Shown here: positions 33,006 to 41,545 of the stretch, in pieces
Position numbering within the stretch: position 1 is the first letter of the stretch
Layout of the letters: every line of letters begins with the position of its first letter
Source: Flavobacterium sp.
GTDB taxonomy: Bacteria; Bacteroidota; Bacteroidia; Flavobacteriales; Flavobacteriaceae
Assembly: GCF_029945805.1 (NCBI RefSeq)
Contig: NZ_JAQSDH010000045.1
Span: 1-64,000 of the forward strand
Length of the DNA: 64,000 bases
Reading direction: 5' to 3'
Made by a program: the position numbers and the translations under genes
Notes under the pieces: generated by a model
The model's database searches: none
What the model was told of the DNA's origin: nothing
The model's input: the letters and a program-made list of their open reading frames with translations, nothing else

Positions 33006-35015
33006 TTATACTTTTTTAAGCACGATTTTTTCAGTCTGTTTGCTTACTATTTCTTTATAAAAGCCTTTTAATATTTCATAATATTCTGAACCAATTATAG
33101 CCTGATTGATGTCAAGCGTATAAAGCACCTGAATTTGACCTGCGTTATTAGAAATAATATATTTTAAACTTCCCATATTTTCAGGCATTGCAATAGCTGC
33201 TGCTTGAGGCAAGGTTTCCACAGCATAGCCTTCTGGTATTTTTATACTGATATTGTATTTATCTTGGTTTGGATACACGAAGTCAATAGGATATTCACGG
33301 GTTTCTTGCTTGAATAGGTTTTCTGTTGCAGCAAAAAATAAGAAAGGGGAAAAATACATTTTATCGCCAATAATCTCAACAGAATTGGTGGCTTTAAAAT
33401 CATAATTTTCGACAACCGGCTGCGATAAATCATTTTTATTCTGAACATCATATTCCCCAATTTCTAACCCTTGATGTCTCTTTTCTAATTTTTCTATGTA
33501 GCTGTCTTTCGCAATTTCATTGTTGTTCTGTCTGAAAATAAAAGCATTATAATCAAAATATTGTTCTCTAATTTTTCCGGTGACTTCGCCTTGTGGAGAA
33601 ATGCTTCCCATGATACTGATTACATCTTTTGAATTGGTATTCGGCATTAAGTTAATCTCTGCTGAACTTCCGTTCTTTCTGATTATTCTACCAAACCAAT
33701 TTAGATCTTGAATGGGTAAAATATTGGCTTGTGAATATTTACTAGTCGCATCAAATAATACAATCTGATTATTCAATTCAAGTCCAGTAATTACATAATT
33801 ATAAGCTGATGAACTTGGATATAAATAAATTCCATTTGAGCGCGTACTAATTAAAACGGGATTGGCTTCAAAACCAACATAACGCAAAATTGCCGTTAGC
33901 ATAAGGTTGATTTCTGCTGCATTTCCTTTCTTATCTAAATATGCTTTTTTAACTCCTGCATCACACGTAATTCCAGTGAAATTAGTCCAATTCATTCTTG
34001 ATTTTACGAAGTTGAAAATAAGATTTATTTTTTCATCCGAAGACGTTTTTCCTTTCAACAAAGCATCTACATCTTTCTCAAAGTAACCCGTCTTAATTAA
34101 TTCGGGACCAAAATTATCATTATCGTAAATTAATTTTGCGACTGATTCCCAGTCGGTGTTAAAACTTTGGCTTGGTGAATTCGGAAATCTAGTTCCTGAT
34201 CGTTCGTATGAAATTTTAGACTGATAATTACTAATGTTATTTACATATCCTTCATCTTTTAAGGCGGGAACATTTTCAAGTTTATAAGTAACTTTATTTT
34301 CTTGAAAATTCATTAATGTATTTATTCTTCTTGGTGCAGATGACATCATTCCCCCAACTTTATCTTCAGTATAACTGAAATTAATTGATCTTTGAGCAGA
34401 TGATTTTTCAGTTTTAGGTGCATAATACCCTTTCATGTGCGTATTATAAATAAAGTATTCAGGTATAAGAGCTGAATACTCTGAATAGCCTACTGGAATT
34501 TCTTTTTGAAATTCCCATTCTGGAAAGTTCCAGGTATAAGGTGATGAAATCGTAATTTTGTATTCAATGATAGAACCTACTTTTACATTAGGCATAGTTA
34601 TCTTTTTTCTATTCCAAAATTTATTTACTTTTTCAGTGAATTCTCCATCACTACTCAATTTAGATTTTTCAATTTTATCTCCAACTAAATTATACGTTAT
34701 TCCTCTAGAAACAAGCACTTTTTCGTTTCCGTTACCACCAACATATATTCTTTCGGAATGGTTGGCAAAATCGTACCCTTCTTTTTTGTAGACCTTAATT
34801 TTGGTGCTGATTTCGGTTATTAATTCAAATCCATCATCTCCAGAATAGTTAAAATAGGTTTTTCCAACATTAAACAATACAGCCGCAGCAGCCGAAGTAT
34901 CCGTTGGACAAACTTTTTCTTTTAGTTCTTCAACAGTTACTTTTCCTAATTCGTGATTTTGTGAAAAGACGACGGTGGATAGCCCTAGAATTAAGATGGT
35001 AAAGATGTTTTTCAT
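33006..35015 (-). CDS. DUF3857 transglutaminase-like protein lacking catalytic residues (paralogue 1)
   Basis: This 669-residue protein has a signal peptide (to VVFSQ, about residue 19) and is a close paralogue of the next gene along its whole length. Both end in KEIVSKQTEKIVLKKV and share SPQGEVTGKIREQYFDYNAF-type segments. The transglutaminase nucleophile position reads GNAAEINLMLTAILRY, with Ala in place of Cys, and the His position reads YNYVITG. It is therefore predicted to be inactive as a transglutaminase or protease. It sits 4 bases after the third family member, whose active site looks intact. Confidence 0.8.
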   Translation of the reverse strand: MKNIFTILILGLSTVVFSQNHELGKVTVEELKEKVCPTDTSAAAAVLFNVGKTYFNYSGDDGFELITEISTKIKVYKKEGYDFANHSERIYVGGNGNEKVLVSRGITYNLVGDKIEKSKLSSDGEFTEKVNKFWNRKKITMPNVKVGSIIEYKITISSPYTWNFPEWEFQKEIPVGYSEYSALIPEYFIYNTHMKGYYAPKTEKSSAQRSINFSYTEDKVGGMMSSAPRRINTLMNFQENKVTYKLENVPALKDEGYVNNISNYQSKISYERSGTRFPNSPSQSFNTDWESVAKLIYDNDNFGPELIKTGYFEKDVDALLKGKTSSDEKINLIFNFVKSRMNWTNFTGITCDAGVKKAYLDKKGNAAEINLMLTAILRYVGFEANPVLISTRSNGIYLYPSSSAYNYVITGLELNNQIVLFDATSKYSQANILPIQDLNWFGRIIRKNGSSAEINLMPNTNSKDVISIMGSISPQGEVTGKIREQYFDYNAFIFRQNNNEIAKDSYIEKLEKRHQGLEIGEYDVQNKNDLSQPVVENYDFKATNSVEIIGDKMYFSPFLFFAATENLFKQETREYPIDFVYPNQDKYNISIKIPEGYAVETLPQAAAIAMPENMGSLKYIISNNAGQIQVLYTLDINQAIIGSEYYEILKGFYKEIVSKQTEKIVLKKV

Positions 35016-35019
35016 AAGG

Positions 35020-36930
35020 TTAGGCTTTTGCTAGTACTACTTTTGAGTTGTCGGTTTTGGCGATGGTTTCTAAAAACTTTCTAAAGTTTTCGTATTTGGA
35101 TTTATCGTAAATCCCTTTTTTTAGGACTAATTTTCGTTTGCATAAAATTTTGGTTGGACTTAGTGTAGTGAATTCAATTTTATAATATCCAAACTCCGTA
35201 TCTTGTTCTAATCCATTCGGCTTGGCTTCAACCACAAAACCCTCTGGAATCGTGATTTCAATCTCGTCTTCATTGGTATATCCGCGTTCTCTTTGAAACG
35301 GAAATTCACGTGTTCTATACTTCTTAGGAACATACGAATTTTGATCAAACGCATTGAGGGCAAACATTAACTTTCCTCCTGAATTTTGGGCATATCCTTC
35401 TGCTTGCAACTCCAAAGTTTCCGTAAAATCAATTGTTTTGGAATCATTATTGAAATTAATTTTCTTTATAGTCAAATTATTGATGTTGCTAAATTGTTCT
35501 TTATAATATTTGATTTGGTCTTCCCTGCTCATTCTTTCCTTCTTAAACTCATTATCATATTGCAGTCCTTTTGAAGAAATTTTTAAACTCCCAATAAGAT
35601 CTCCATTTTCAGTAATTTGATATGCTCCTTTTATAATCTGCAGATTGTCTTTTTCGGTGAACGTTTTGGTTTTAACGATTTCTCCGCCTTCTGGCTTTAT
35701 TAATAAAACGTTTCTATCATCTGTAAAATCCCCTTGAAAACCAAAAGGCTGAATTTGACTTGTGCATTCCAACCAAATCAATTGATCCTCAACGGGTAAG
35801 GTCAAAATAACATGATTTCCTTGAATCGAAGCAAAATCAGCTTGAAGGTCTTTTGTCTCATTAGTTCCCGCATAAACAACTGTATAATATGAAGGAACTC
35901 CAACTACTTTTAATAAGGAACGCGTATAATTTGTCAAAGCTTTACAATCTCCATAGCCCAACTTATCAACGTCTTTTGCCAACATAGGTTTCCATCCGCC
36001 AATACCCACTTGAACACTAACATATCTGGTTTTTTCTTGAACATATTTGTAAATAATCCTAGCTATTTCTAACGGATTTTTTTCATTCCCTACTAACTGC
36101 TTAATCTTATTTTTAGTGTCCTCCGGAATTTCTTCTGTATCAGCTAGAAGTGCATTGTAATACCATTTTCCGAATTCTTGCCAGTTGGTTGCAGTTCCGT
36201 CAACATTTTCCAAACGGAAGTTTTCTAACGCAAAATATACCATCGGGAAAACATCTGTAAAACCAGGACTTAGCTCTTCTCTTTTCTTGGCTACCAAATT
36301 TTTTGCGCTGTAGCTAATTGACGACGCTGTTTCCGTCTTGTAGATTGGATATTTTGCTGAGAAATTAACTTCTTTATTTTTTAGATTTAATTCAGCTTTG
36401 AAATTAATGGTCAATAAAGAAGTTTCGGTACTCACATTATAACCATCCATTGGGCTCCAAGGTGGAATAAATGCGGTATTTGAGGTTTCCAAAGTAGTTT
36501 CAAAAACTAAAGTAAAAGGATAGGTTATAGGTGTATAATCTAAATATAACGCTCTATTATCATTAAAAATAGAAACACCATCGGCAACGCTAGTATCTTT
36601 AAAATCTTTTCTTTTGAATGTTTTTAAAAATTTGCCAAAAGCATCATAAACCGTAGCTTCTATTGACGTAATTTTTCTATTCTTATCATAATTCTCAGAT
36701 AAGTCAAGATTTATCAAACCTAATTCATTTAAAACTGATATCACTTGAACCGACTTATAAGTCATCGCCTTTTGAGAAGCAATAGTTACATCTAACTGAC
36801 TCAAACGCACCACGGCATTGGCATTTTGCTTTAAACTATCGGAAATGTTTGAAATGGAATATTCTGATTTTTGTCCAAAAACGGAAACAGAAATTAACAG
36901 AAAAAGTAATGGAAAAAGAGATATTCTCAT
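35020..36930 (-). CDS. DUF3857 protein with intact transglutaminase-like core
   Basis: The protein has 636 residues from the MRISLFP start. An ATG six codons upstream overlaps a -7 element and is less likely. The signal peptide ends at VFGQ. DUF3857 occupies about residues 55-230, and the transglutaminase-like core about 270-400 with the nucleophile motif DKLGYGDCKALTNYTRSLLK and the His in QGNHVILTLPVED. The C-terminal domain ends DNSKVVLAKA. It is exported, probably to the periplasm. The substrate is unknown. It leads the three-gene operon in which the other two are degenerate at the active site. Confidence 0.82.
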   Translation of the reverse strand: MRISLFPLLFLLISVSVFGQKSEYSISNISDSLKQNANAVVRLSQLDVTIASQKAMTYKSVQVISVLNELGLINLDLSENYDKNRKITSIEATVYDAFGKFLKTFKRKDFKDTSVADGVSIFNDNRALYLDYTPITYPFTLVFETTLETSNTAFIPPWSPMDGYNVSTETSLLTINFKAELNLKNKEVNFSAKYPIYKTETASSISYSAKNLVAKKREELSPGFTDVFPMVYFALENFRLENVDGTATNWQEFGKWYYNALLADTEEIPEDTKNKIKQLVGNEKNPLEIARIIYKYVQEKTRYVSVQVGIGGWKPMLAKDVDKLGYGDCKALTNYTRSLLKVVGVPSYYTVVYAGTNETKDLQADFASIQGNHVILTLPVEDQLIWLECTSQIQPFGFQGDFTDDRNVLLIKPEGGEIVKTKTFTEKDNLQIIKGAYQITENGDLIGSLKISSKGLQYDNEFKKERMSREDQIKYYKEQFSNINNLTIKKINFNNDSKTIDFTETLELQAEGYAQNSGGKLMFALNAFDQNSYVPKKYRTREFPFQRERGYTNEDEIEITIPEGFVVEAKPNGLEQDTEFGYYKIEFTTLSPTKILCKRKLVLKKGIYDKSKYENFRKFLETIAKTDNSKVVLAKA

Positions 36931-36953
36931 CAAATGTAATTTTTCCAAATATA
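36931..36953 (-). promoter_or_regulatory. -7 elements upstream of the DUF3857 operon
   Basis: On the minus strand TATATTTG (36946-36953) and TACATTTG (36931-36938) both fit TAnnTTTG. The first would give a very short leader to the MRISLFP start; the second lies too close to that start to be its promoter. Confidence 0.35.
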
Positions 36954-36978
36954 AAAAATTAACTTACAATTAACGATC

Positions 36979-37431
36979 TTACTCTTTGTTTTTTGTGTCG
37001 ATAATAATAGTCACCGGACCATCATTTACCAAGGCAACTTTCATGTCGGCACCAAACTGACCGGTTTGTACTTTTTTGCCTAATTCACTTTCCATTTTTT
37101 GGATAAAAGACTCGTATAACGGAATGGCGATTTCTGGTTTTGCGGCTTTTATGTACGAAGGACGATTGCCTTTTTTAGTTGATGCATGTAACGTAAACTG
37201 ACTTACGATTATCATTTCGCCGTCAACATCCTTTAGCGATAAATTCATAACGTGATTTTCATCATTAAAAATACGAAGATTAGCGATTTTTGAAACCATC
37301 CAATCTAAATCTTCATTGGTATCAGCAGCTTCAAATCCGACCAAAACTAATAATCCTTTTTGGATGTTAGCAACAATTTGATTATTAATGGTAACTGAAG
37401 CGGAAAATACTCTTTGAATTACGGCTTTCAT
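36979..37431 (-). CDS. dtd: D-aminoacyl-tRNA deacylase Dtd
   Basis: The 150-residue enzyme removes D-amino acids (for example D-Tyr) from mischarged tRNA. It starts MKAVIQRVFSASVTINNQIV and has the family's signature SQFTLHASTKKGNRPSY (about residues 77-93) and the C-terminal TGQFGADMKVALVNDGPVTIIID, which includes the cross-subunit Gly-Pro region. The length is normal. It is downstream of rsgA, separated by a short dispersed repeat. Confidence 0.95.
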   Translation of the reverse strand: MKAVIQRVFSASVTINNQIVANIQKGLLVLVGFEAADTNEDLDWMVSKIANLRIFNDENHVMNLSLKDVDGEMIIVSQFTLHASTKKGNRPSYIKAAKPEIAIPLYESFIQKMESELGKKVQTGQFGADMKVALVNDGPVTIIIDTKNKE

Positions 37432-37449
37432 ATTCAGGTTTATTTTATG

Positions 37450-37475
37450 GCACTTCGACTGCGCTCTGTGTGACA
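37450..37475. repeat. CTTCGACTGCGCTCTG short repeat
   Basis: GGCACTTCGACTGCGCTCTGTGTGACAG is a copy of the dispersed repeat in the gap between rsgA and dtd. Confidence 0.7.
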
Positions 37476-37502
37476 GTTAAACTAAAGACTATTTACTGAA
37501 CA

Positions 37503-38480
37503 CTATTTTCTCGTTTCATCACTCGCAATTCGGTCCTCATTAAACGTGTCTTGACGGTAATGTTCGTCGTCGCCTTGTAGAATTTTGAGATAACTATTGT
37601 AACGCGACCAAGCGATTTTATTTTCTTCTAATGCTTTCTTGACAGCACAATTGGGTTCGTCTTTGTGCAAGCAATTATTGAATTTGCATTGGTCTTTCAA
37701 TTTGAAAAACTCTGGAAAATAGCCGCTAATTTCTGCGGGTTCTAAATCAACAATTCCGAAACCTTTTATTCCAGGCGTATCAATAATTCGGGCATCAAAT
37801 GACAAATCATACATCTCAGCAAAAGTCGTGGTATGCTGTCCTTGCTTGCTTTGTTCCGAAATATTTTTGGTTTTTAAATTTAAAGTGGGTTCCAATGCAT
37901 TGACTAAAGTCGATTTTCCCACGCCAGAATGTCCCGAAAACATACTCACTTTTCCAATCATCATTTGCTTCAACTCCTCCAATCCCACATTTCCAATAGC
38001 CGAAACTTTCAACGACTTATAACCAATTTGAGAATAAATATATTGCAAATACAATTGTTCTTCTACCATTGCTTCATCGAAAGTATCAATCTTATTGAAA
38101 ACAAGAACCGCTTCAATTCCGTACGCTTCTGCAGTAACCAAAAATCGGTCAATAAAACTTGTAGTCGTTGGCGGATTATTTATGGTAATCAGTAAAAAAA
38201 CAATATCAATATTCGAAGCAATAATATGCGTTTGTTTCGATAAATTAACCGATTTTCTGACGATGTAATTCTTTCTTTCGTGAATGTTGTGAATCGTTCC
38301 AGTAACAGCATCTGAGTTTTCATCCAAATCAAAATCTACTACATCACCAACAGCAATTGGGTTTGTACTTTTGATGCCTTGCATTCGGAATTTCCCTTTA
38401 ATGCGGCATTCAAAAAACTGGTCGTCTTCCGTTTTTACGGTATACCAACTTCCTGTAGATTTATAAACTAGTCCTGTCAT
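37503..38480 (-). CDS. rsgA: Ribosome small-subunit GTPase RsgA
   Basis: This 325-residue circularly permuted GTPase acts late in 30S maturation. It has an N-terminal OB-fold (about 1-75) and permuted G motifs: NKID (G4), then GHSGVGKSTLVN (G1, about 186-197), and DTPGIKGFGI (G3). The C-terminal zinc knuckle is CKFNNCLHKDEPNCAVKKAL. All key residues are present. A -7 candidate (TACCTTTG, 38500-38507) lies 20 bases upstream. Confidence 0.95.
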   Translation of the reverse strand: MTGLVYKSTGSWYTVKTEDDQFFECRIKGKFRMQGIKSTNPIAVGDVVDFDLDENSDAVTGTIHNIHERKNYIVRKSVNLSKQTHIIASNIDIVFLLITINNPPTTTSFIDRFLVTAEAYGIEAVLVFNKIDTFDEAMVEEQLYLQYIYSQIGYKSLKVSAIGNVGLEELKQMMIGKVSMFSGHSGVGKSTLVNALEPTLNLKTKNISEQSKQGQHTTTFAEMYDLSFDARIIDTPGIKGFGIVDLEPAEISGYFPEFFKLKDQCKFNNCLHKDEPNCAVKKALEENKIAWSRYNSYLKILQGDDEHYRQDTFNEDRIASDETRK

Positions 38481-38499
38481 TTTTTTAATTTAGATTCTG

Positions 38500-38507
38500 C
38501 AAAGGTA
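38500..38507 (-). promoter_or_regulatory. -7 promoter element for rsgA
   Basis: TACCTTTG on the minus strand fits TAnnTTTG, 20 bases upstream of the start codon. Confidence 0.45.
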
Positions 38508-38544
38508 AAAAAATTGAAACTGGTATTTAATTTAAAATTGCCAC

Positions 38545-38577
38545 AAAAAAAAGTTGCCATTTCTGACAACTTTTTTT
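38545..38577. terminator. Terminator downstream of the 38.6-kb secreted protein gene
   Basis: AAAAAAAGTTG and CAACTTTTTTT form a perfect 11-bp stem around a 10-base loop. On the minus strand the stem itself ends in a long T run, 19 bases after the stop codon. Confidence 0.8.
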
Positions 38578-38595
38578 AAGTAAGAACTAAAAGAT

Positions 38596-39120
38596 TTAGT
38601 ATTTGTATGCAACTCCAGTTTTAATAGCTTGCGAACCACCTAGTGAATTAGAACTTGCTCCAACAGTTGTTTTATCCGCTATTTGTAAAACAAATGGGCA
38701 GCCCATTTTAGCAGCATCCATTTTTAATTTTTTAGCTGCTTTTTTATCTCCTGTATTTCCAGTTTGAAAATTAATCAAGCCTGTTTTTCCGCGTACTTCA
38801 CCAACTTTTTTCAAGCCAGCGATATATCCTTTATCTTCAAGGATTACAACTTTTTCCCAGTCATCTTCACCATTGATAACAATTTTTTCAGTTACATCTT
38901 CCTGTCTTTTTGTTTTTCCGTAAACGATTTTCTCTACCGCATACTTTCCGATAGTGTTTTCTGCATCTTCACCATCATACTTAAAAACGATAGTGTACTC
39001 GTCAAGACGAATGACCTTTCCGTCAACAATTTCGCCACTGTGTTTGTAGATTTTGTCAGTTTGTGCGTTTGCAACATTCAAGCCAAGTGCAAACACAACG
39101 ATTAAAATGATTTTTTTTAT
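38596..39120 (-). CDS. Small secreted protein of unknown function, atypical start
   Basis: I do not recognise this protein. The ORF list begins at a GTG (39096), but that removes the basic n-region of a signal peptide. Reading further upstream in frame gives IKKIILIVVFALGLNVANAQ, a typical Bacteroidetes signal peptide, with ATA where the start ATG should be. No ATG exists in frame upstream. So either ATA is used, or the start was mutated or misread next to long A runs. The mature part (about 150 residues) has DKIYKHSGEIVDGKVIRLDEYTI, typical of small beta-rich envelope proteins, and one Cys. It is monocistronic with its own terminator. Confidence 0.6.
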   Translation of the reverse strand: MKKIILIVVFALGLNVANAQTDKIYKHSGEIVDGKVIRLDEYTIVFKYDGEDAENTIGKYAVEKIVYGKTKRQEDVTEKIVINGEDDWEKVVILEDKGYIAGLKKVGEVRGKTGLINFQTGNTGDKKAAKKLKMDAAKMGCPFVLQIADKTTVGASSNSLGGSQAIKTGVAYKY

Positions 39121-39175
39121 TTTTTTTTAAATTTAAATTAGTACTAGATTATTTTTATTGTTGCGCAATAATACA

Positions 39176-39208
39176 AAAAAAACCCATGACAAAATCATAG
39201 GTTTCAAT
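39176..39208 (-). terminator. Terminator of the DAHP synthase/chorismate mutase gene
   Basis: On the minus strand AAACCTATGA, a short loop, TCATGGGTTT and TTTTTT form a 10-bp hairpin with one G-T pair and a T run, 16 bases after the stop codon. Confidence 0.8.
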
Positions 39209-39224
39209 TTTAATCTATAAGAAA

Positions 39225-40307
39225 TCAACTATTAATAACTTTCTCCTGATGGGCTATACTTTCTTGGTGTATCGCCTTAAAAATTCTAAGAATAAATTCT
39301 TCGCTTAGCCCTCTTTCATCGCCATCCAAAATCATTTTACCTAAAATTTCATTCCAGCGTTTATTTTGCAAAACAGCTACATTTTTTTCTTTTTTCAGCG
39401 CTCCAATTTGTTCGGCAACTTTCATTCTGTTCCCTAAAATTTCCAACAATTTACTATCCGCTATATCAATGTTCGCTCTTAGTTTTATCATGCCTGTGTT
39501 GTAGTCACCATCTTCTGTAGATATTTTTTTTACTTTTAAATCTTCAAAAATCTGTTTTAAAACAGTTGGTGTAACCTGTTGTGCGGCATCACTCCAAGCG
39601 TTATCAGGATCGGTGTGCGTTTCAATAATTAATCCGTCATAATTCAAATCCAATGCTTGTTGCGATACTTCCTGAATCATATCTCTTCTCCCTGTAATGT
39701 GAGAAGGATCGCAAATTAATGGTAAATCAGGGAAACGACTTTGCAATTCGATCGCAATTTGCCATTCCGGAATGTTTCTGTATTTTGTTTTTTCGTAAGT
39801 CGAAAATCCTCTGTGGATTACACCTAGTTTTTTAATTCCGGCATTGAACAAACGCTCTACACCGCCAATCCACAAAGATAAATCTGGATTTACCGGATTT
39901 TTAACCAAAACAATTTTATCAGTTCCAGCCAAAGCATCTGCAATTTCCTGAACCGCAAACGGATTCACCGTTGTTCTAGCTCCAATCCAAAGAACATCGA
40001 TATCGTATTCTAACGCTAATTTTACGTGAGCAGCATTTGCGACTTCCGTAGCCATCAACAAGCCAGTTTCTGCTTTTGCTTTTTGCAGCCATTTTAAACC
40101 AATTGCTCCAACACCTTCAAATCCGCCCGGACGCGTTCTTGGTTTCCATATTCCAGCACGGAAAATACTAACATCTGAATTCTTTAATTCGTGTGCGATT
40201 TTTAAAACTTGCTCTTCCGTCTCAGCGCTGCATGGTCCGGCAATTACTAGTGGATGACTTAATTTGAAATCGTCTAACCATTTTCTGTTTTCTTGTGTAA
40301 TATTCAT
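39225..40307 (-). CDS. Bifunctional DAHP synthase / chorismate mutase
   Basis: The 360-residue protein joins a KDO8P-synthase-like DAHP synthase domain (about residues 1-265) to an AroQ-type chorismate mutase (about 270-355). Synthase motifs are VIAGPCSAETEEQ near the N-terminus, FRAGIWKPRTRPGGFEG, GARTTVNPFAVQE, and ICDPSHITGRRDM with metal-binding residues. The mutase part has the three-helix pattern with LRANIDIADSKLLEILGNRMKVAEQIGALKKEKN. It starts the shikimate route and converts chorismate to prephenate; the fusion usually allows feedback control by the mutase domain. aroA is also in the window. A -7 candidate is at 40324-40331. Confidence 0.93.
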   Translation of the reverse strand: MNITQENRKWLDDFKLSHPLVIAGPCSAETEEQVLKIAHELKNSDVSIFRAGIWKPRTRPGGFEGVGAIGLKWLQKAKAETGLLMATEVANAAHVKLALEYDIDVLWIGARTTVNPFAVQEIADALAGTDKIVLVKNPVNPDLSLWIGGVERLFNAGIKKLGVIHRGFSTYEKTKYRNIPEWQIAIELQSRFPDLPLICDPSHITGRRDMIQEVSQQALDLNYDGLIIETHTDPDNAWSDAAQQVTPTVLKQIFEDLKVKKISTEDGDYNTGMIKLRANIDIADSKLLEILGNRMKVAEQIGALKKEKNVAVLQNKRWNEILGKMILDGDERGLSEEFILRIFKAIHQESIAHQEKVINS

Positions 40308-40323
40308 AGGGCTTTTTCTCCTG

Positions 40324-40331
40324 CAAAATTA
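40324..40331 (-). promoter_or_regulatory. -7 promoter element for the DAHP synthase gene
   Basis: TAATTTTG on the minus strand fits TAnnTTTG, 17 bases upstream of the start codon. Confidence 0.4.
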
Positions 40332-40502
40332 GTGTCTTTTACCGAAAATCTGTGGACTATCTCTTGTATTTTTTCTTAAATAACGCAAAGCTAAAATCGG
40401 ATATCCTTTAAACTTTGTGTTTACTATTTGATTGCAAACAAATGACTTCATTCTTTTCGGTCACATGCCTTGGGACGCTATCGATTGCGTAAAAAGTGCT
40501 TT

Positions 40503-41426
40503 CTATCGCTTTTCCACTCGTCTCGGCGTGTCTTCGCCTTTAATGATACTTTCAGAACTGATGGCAATCGCTTTAATTATTTCGGTCATATTATCTAAAT
40601 CTAAAGTCGAAACTTCATCGCTTAGCTGATGGTAATTGGCTTCTGAATCCATTTTTGATGTTGAAATAGTATGGGCCGGAACACCGTAAGCGGCCAAAGT
40701 AGCGTTGTCAGAACGGTAAAAAAGATTTTCCTGAGGATAAGGATCTTCGTAAAAGTTGAAATTAGTTCCTTTCAAATTTTTTTGTAAAAGTGTGCCAAAA
40801 TCAGATTTTTCAAAACCTGTTACATAAGCCGAATTTTTGCCCCATTTACTTTCGGTTCCAATCATTTCTATGTTAAACATGGCAACAACCTCATCTGGAT
40901 TTATATTCTTAGAAAAAAACTTCGAACCATATCCACCTATTTCTTCAGCAGTAAAAGCAACAAAAATAATAGTGCGTTCGTTACTATCCAAAACCTTGAA
41001 ATAGTTTGCCAAAGCAATTACAGCAGTAACACCAGAAGCATCATCATTCGCCCCATTATACACCTTATCCTTGCCTTCTTGCTCAGTTCCTAAATGGTCG
41101 TAATGCGCAGAAAAAACAACATATTCATTCGGTTTTGATTTTCCTAAAAGTATTCCGATGACATTATTGGCACTTTGATTTCTTGAAGTGAATTCTTGTC
41201 TGTAGTTTTTCAATTCTTTATAATAGTCCAGACCAACTTTGGTAAATTCTCTTTCGATGAATGCTGAAGCGGAATCAATACCGGCCGTAAAAACTTTTCT
41301 GCCCTGCATTTCATCAGAAGCTAGTGTTGTTTCAATTCGGATAATTTCTGAGTTATGAATAGCAGCCTTTTTCTGCGCATTGATTACAGATCCCGACAAT
41401 AGCAATAGGAAGACAATTTTTTTCAT
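40503..41426 (-). CDS. M28-family zinc peptidase (exported)
   Basis: The 307-residue protein has a signal peptide (about 1-17, VINAQ). The M28 di-zinc aminopeptidase core shows FSAHYDHLG (first metal His/Asp), NGANDDASGVTAVIALA (bridging Asp), FVAFTAEEIGGYGSKFF (catalytic Glu and metal Glu), FNIEMIG and a late His in VPAHTIS. All metal ligands appear present. It should release N-terminal residues from peptides in the periplasm or outside the cell. It is monocistronic, divergent from gldA. Confidence 0.9.
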   Translation of the reverse strand: MKKIVFLLLLSGSVINAQKKAAIHNSEIIRIETTLASDEMQGRKVFTAGIDSASAFIEREFTKVGLDYYKELKNYRQEFTSRNQSANNVIGILLGKSKPNEYVVFSAHYDHLGTEQEGKDKVYNGANDDASGVTAVIALANYFKVLDSNERTIIFVAFTAEEIGGYGSKFFSKNINPDEVVAMFNIEMIGTESKWGKNSAYVTGFEKSDFGTLLQKNLKGTNFNFYEDPYPQENLFYRSDNATLAAYGVPAHTISTSKMDSEANYHQLSDEVSTLDLDNMTEIIKAIAISSESIIKGEDTPRRVEKR

Positions 41427-41520
41427 CGTTCTAGATTGGTTTAGTTGTAAAAGTAAGAATCAAAAATTAAAATAAAGTTACAGGAAATCTAAAAATTACG
41501 GACACACCATTTTTTCTGTT

Positions 41521-41528
41521 TACATTTG
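41521..41528 (+). promoter_or_regulatory. -7 promoter element for gldA
   Basis: TACATTTG matches TAnnTTTG, 17 bases upstream of the gldA start codon. No TTG occurs at the expected distance. Confidence 0.45.
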
Positions 41529-41545
41529 CTTTAAATAGTTCCATT

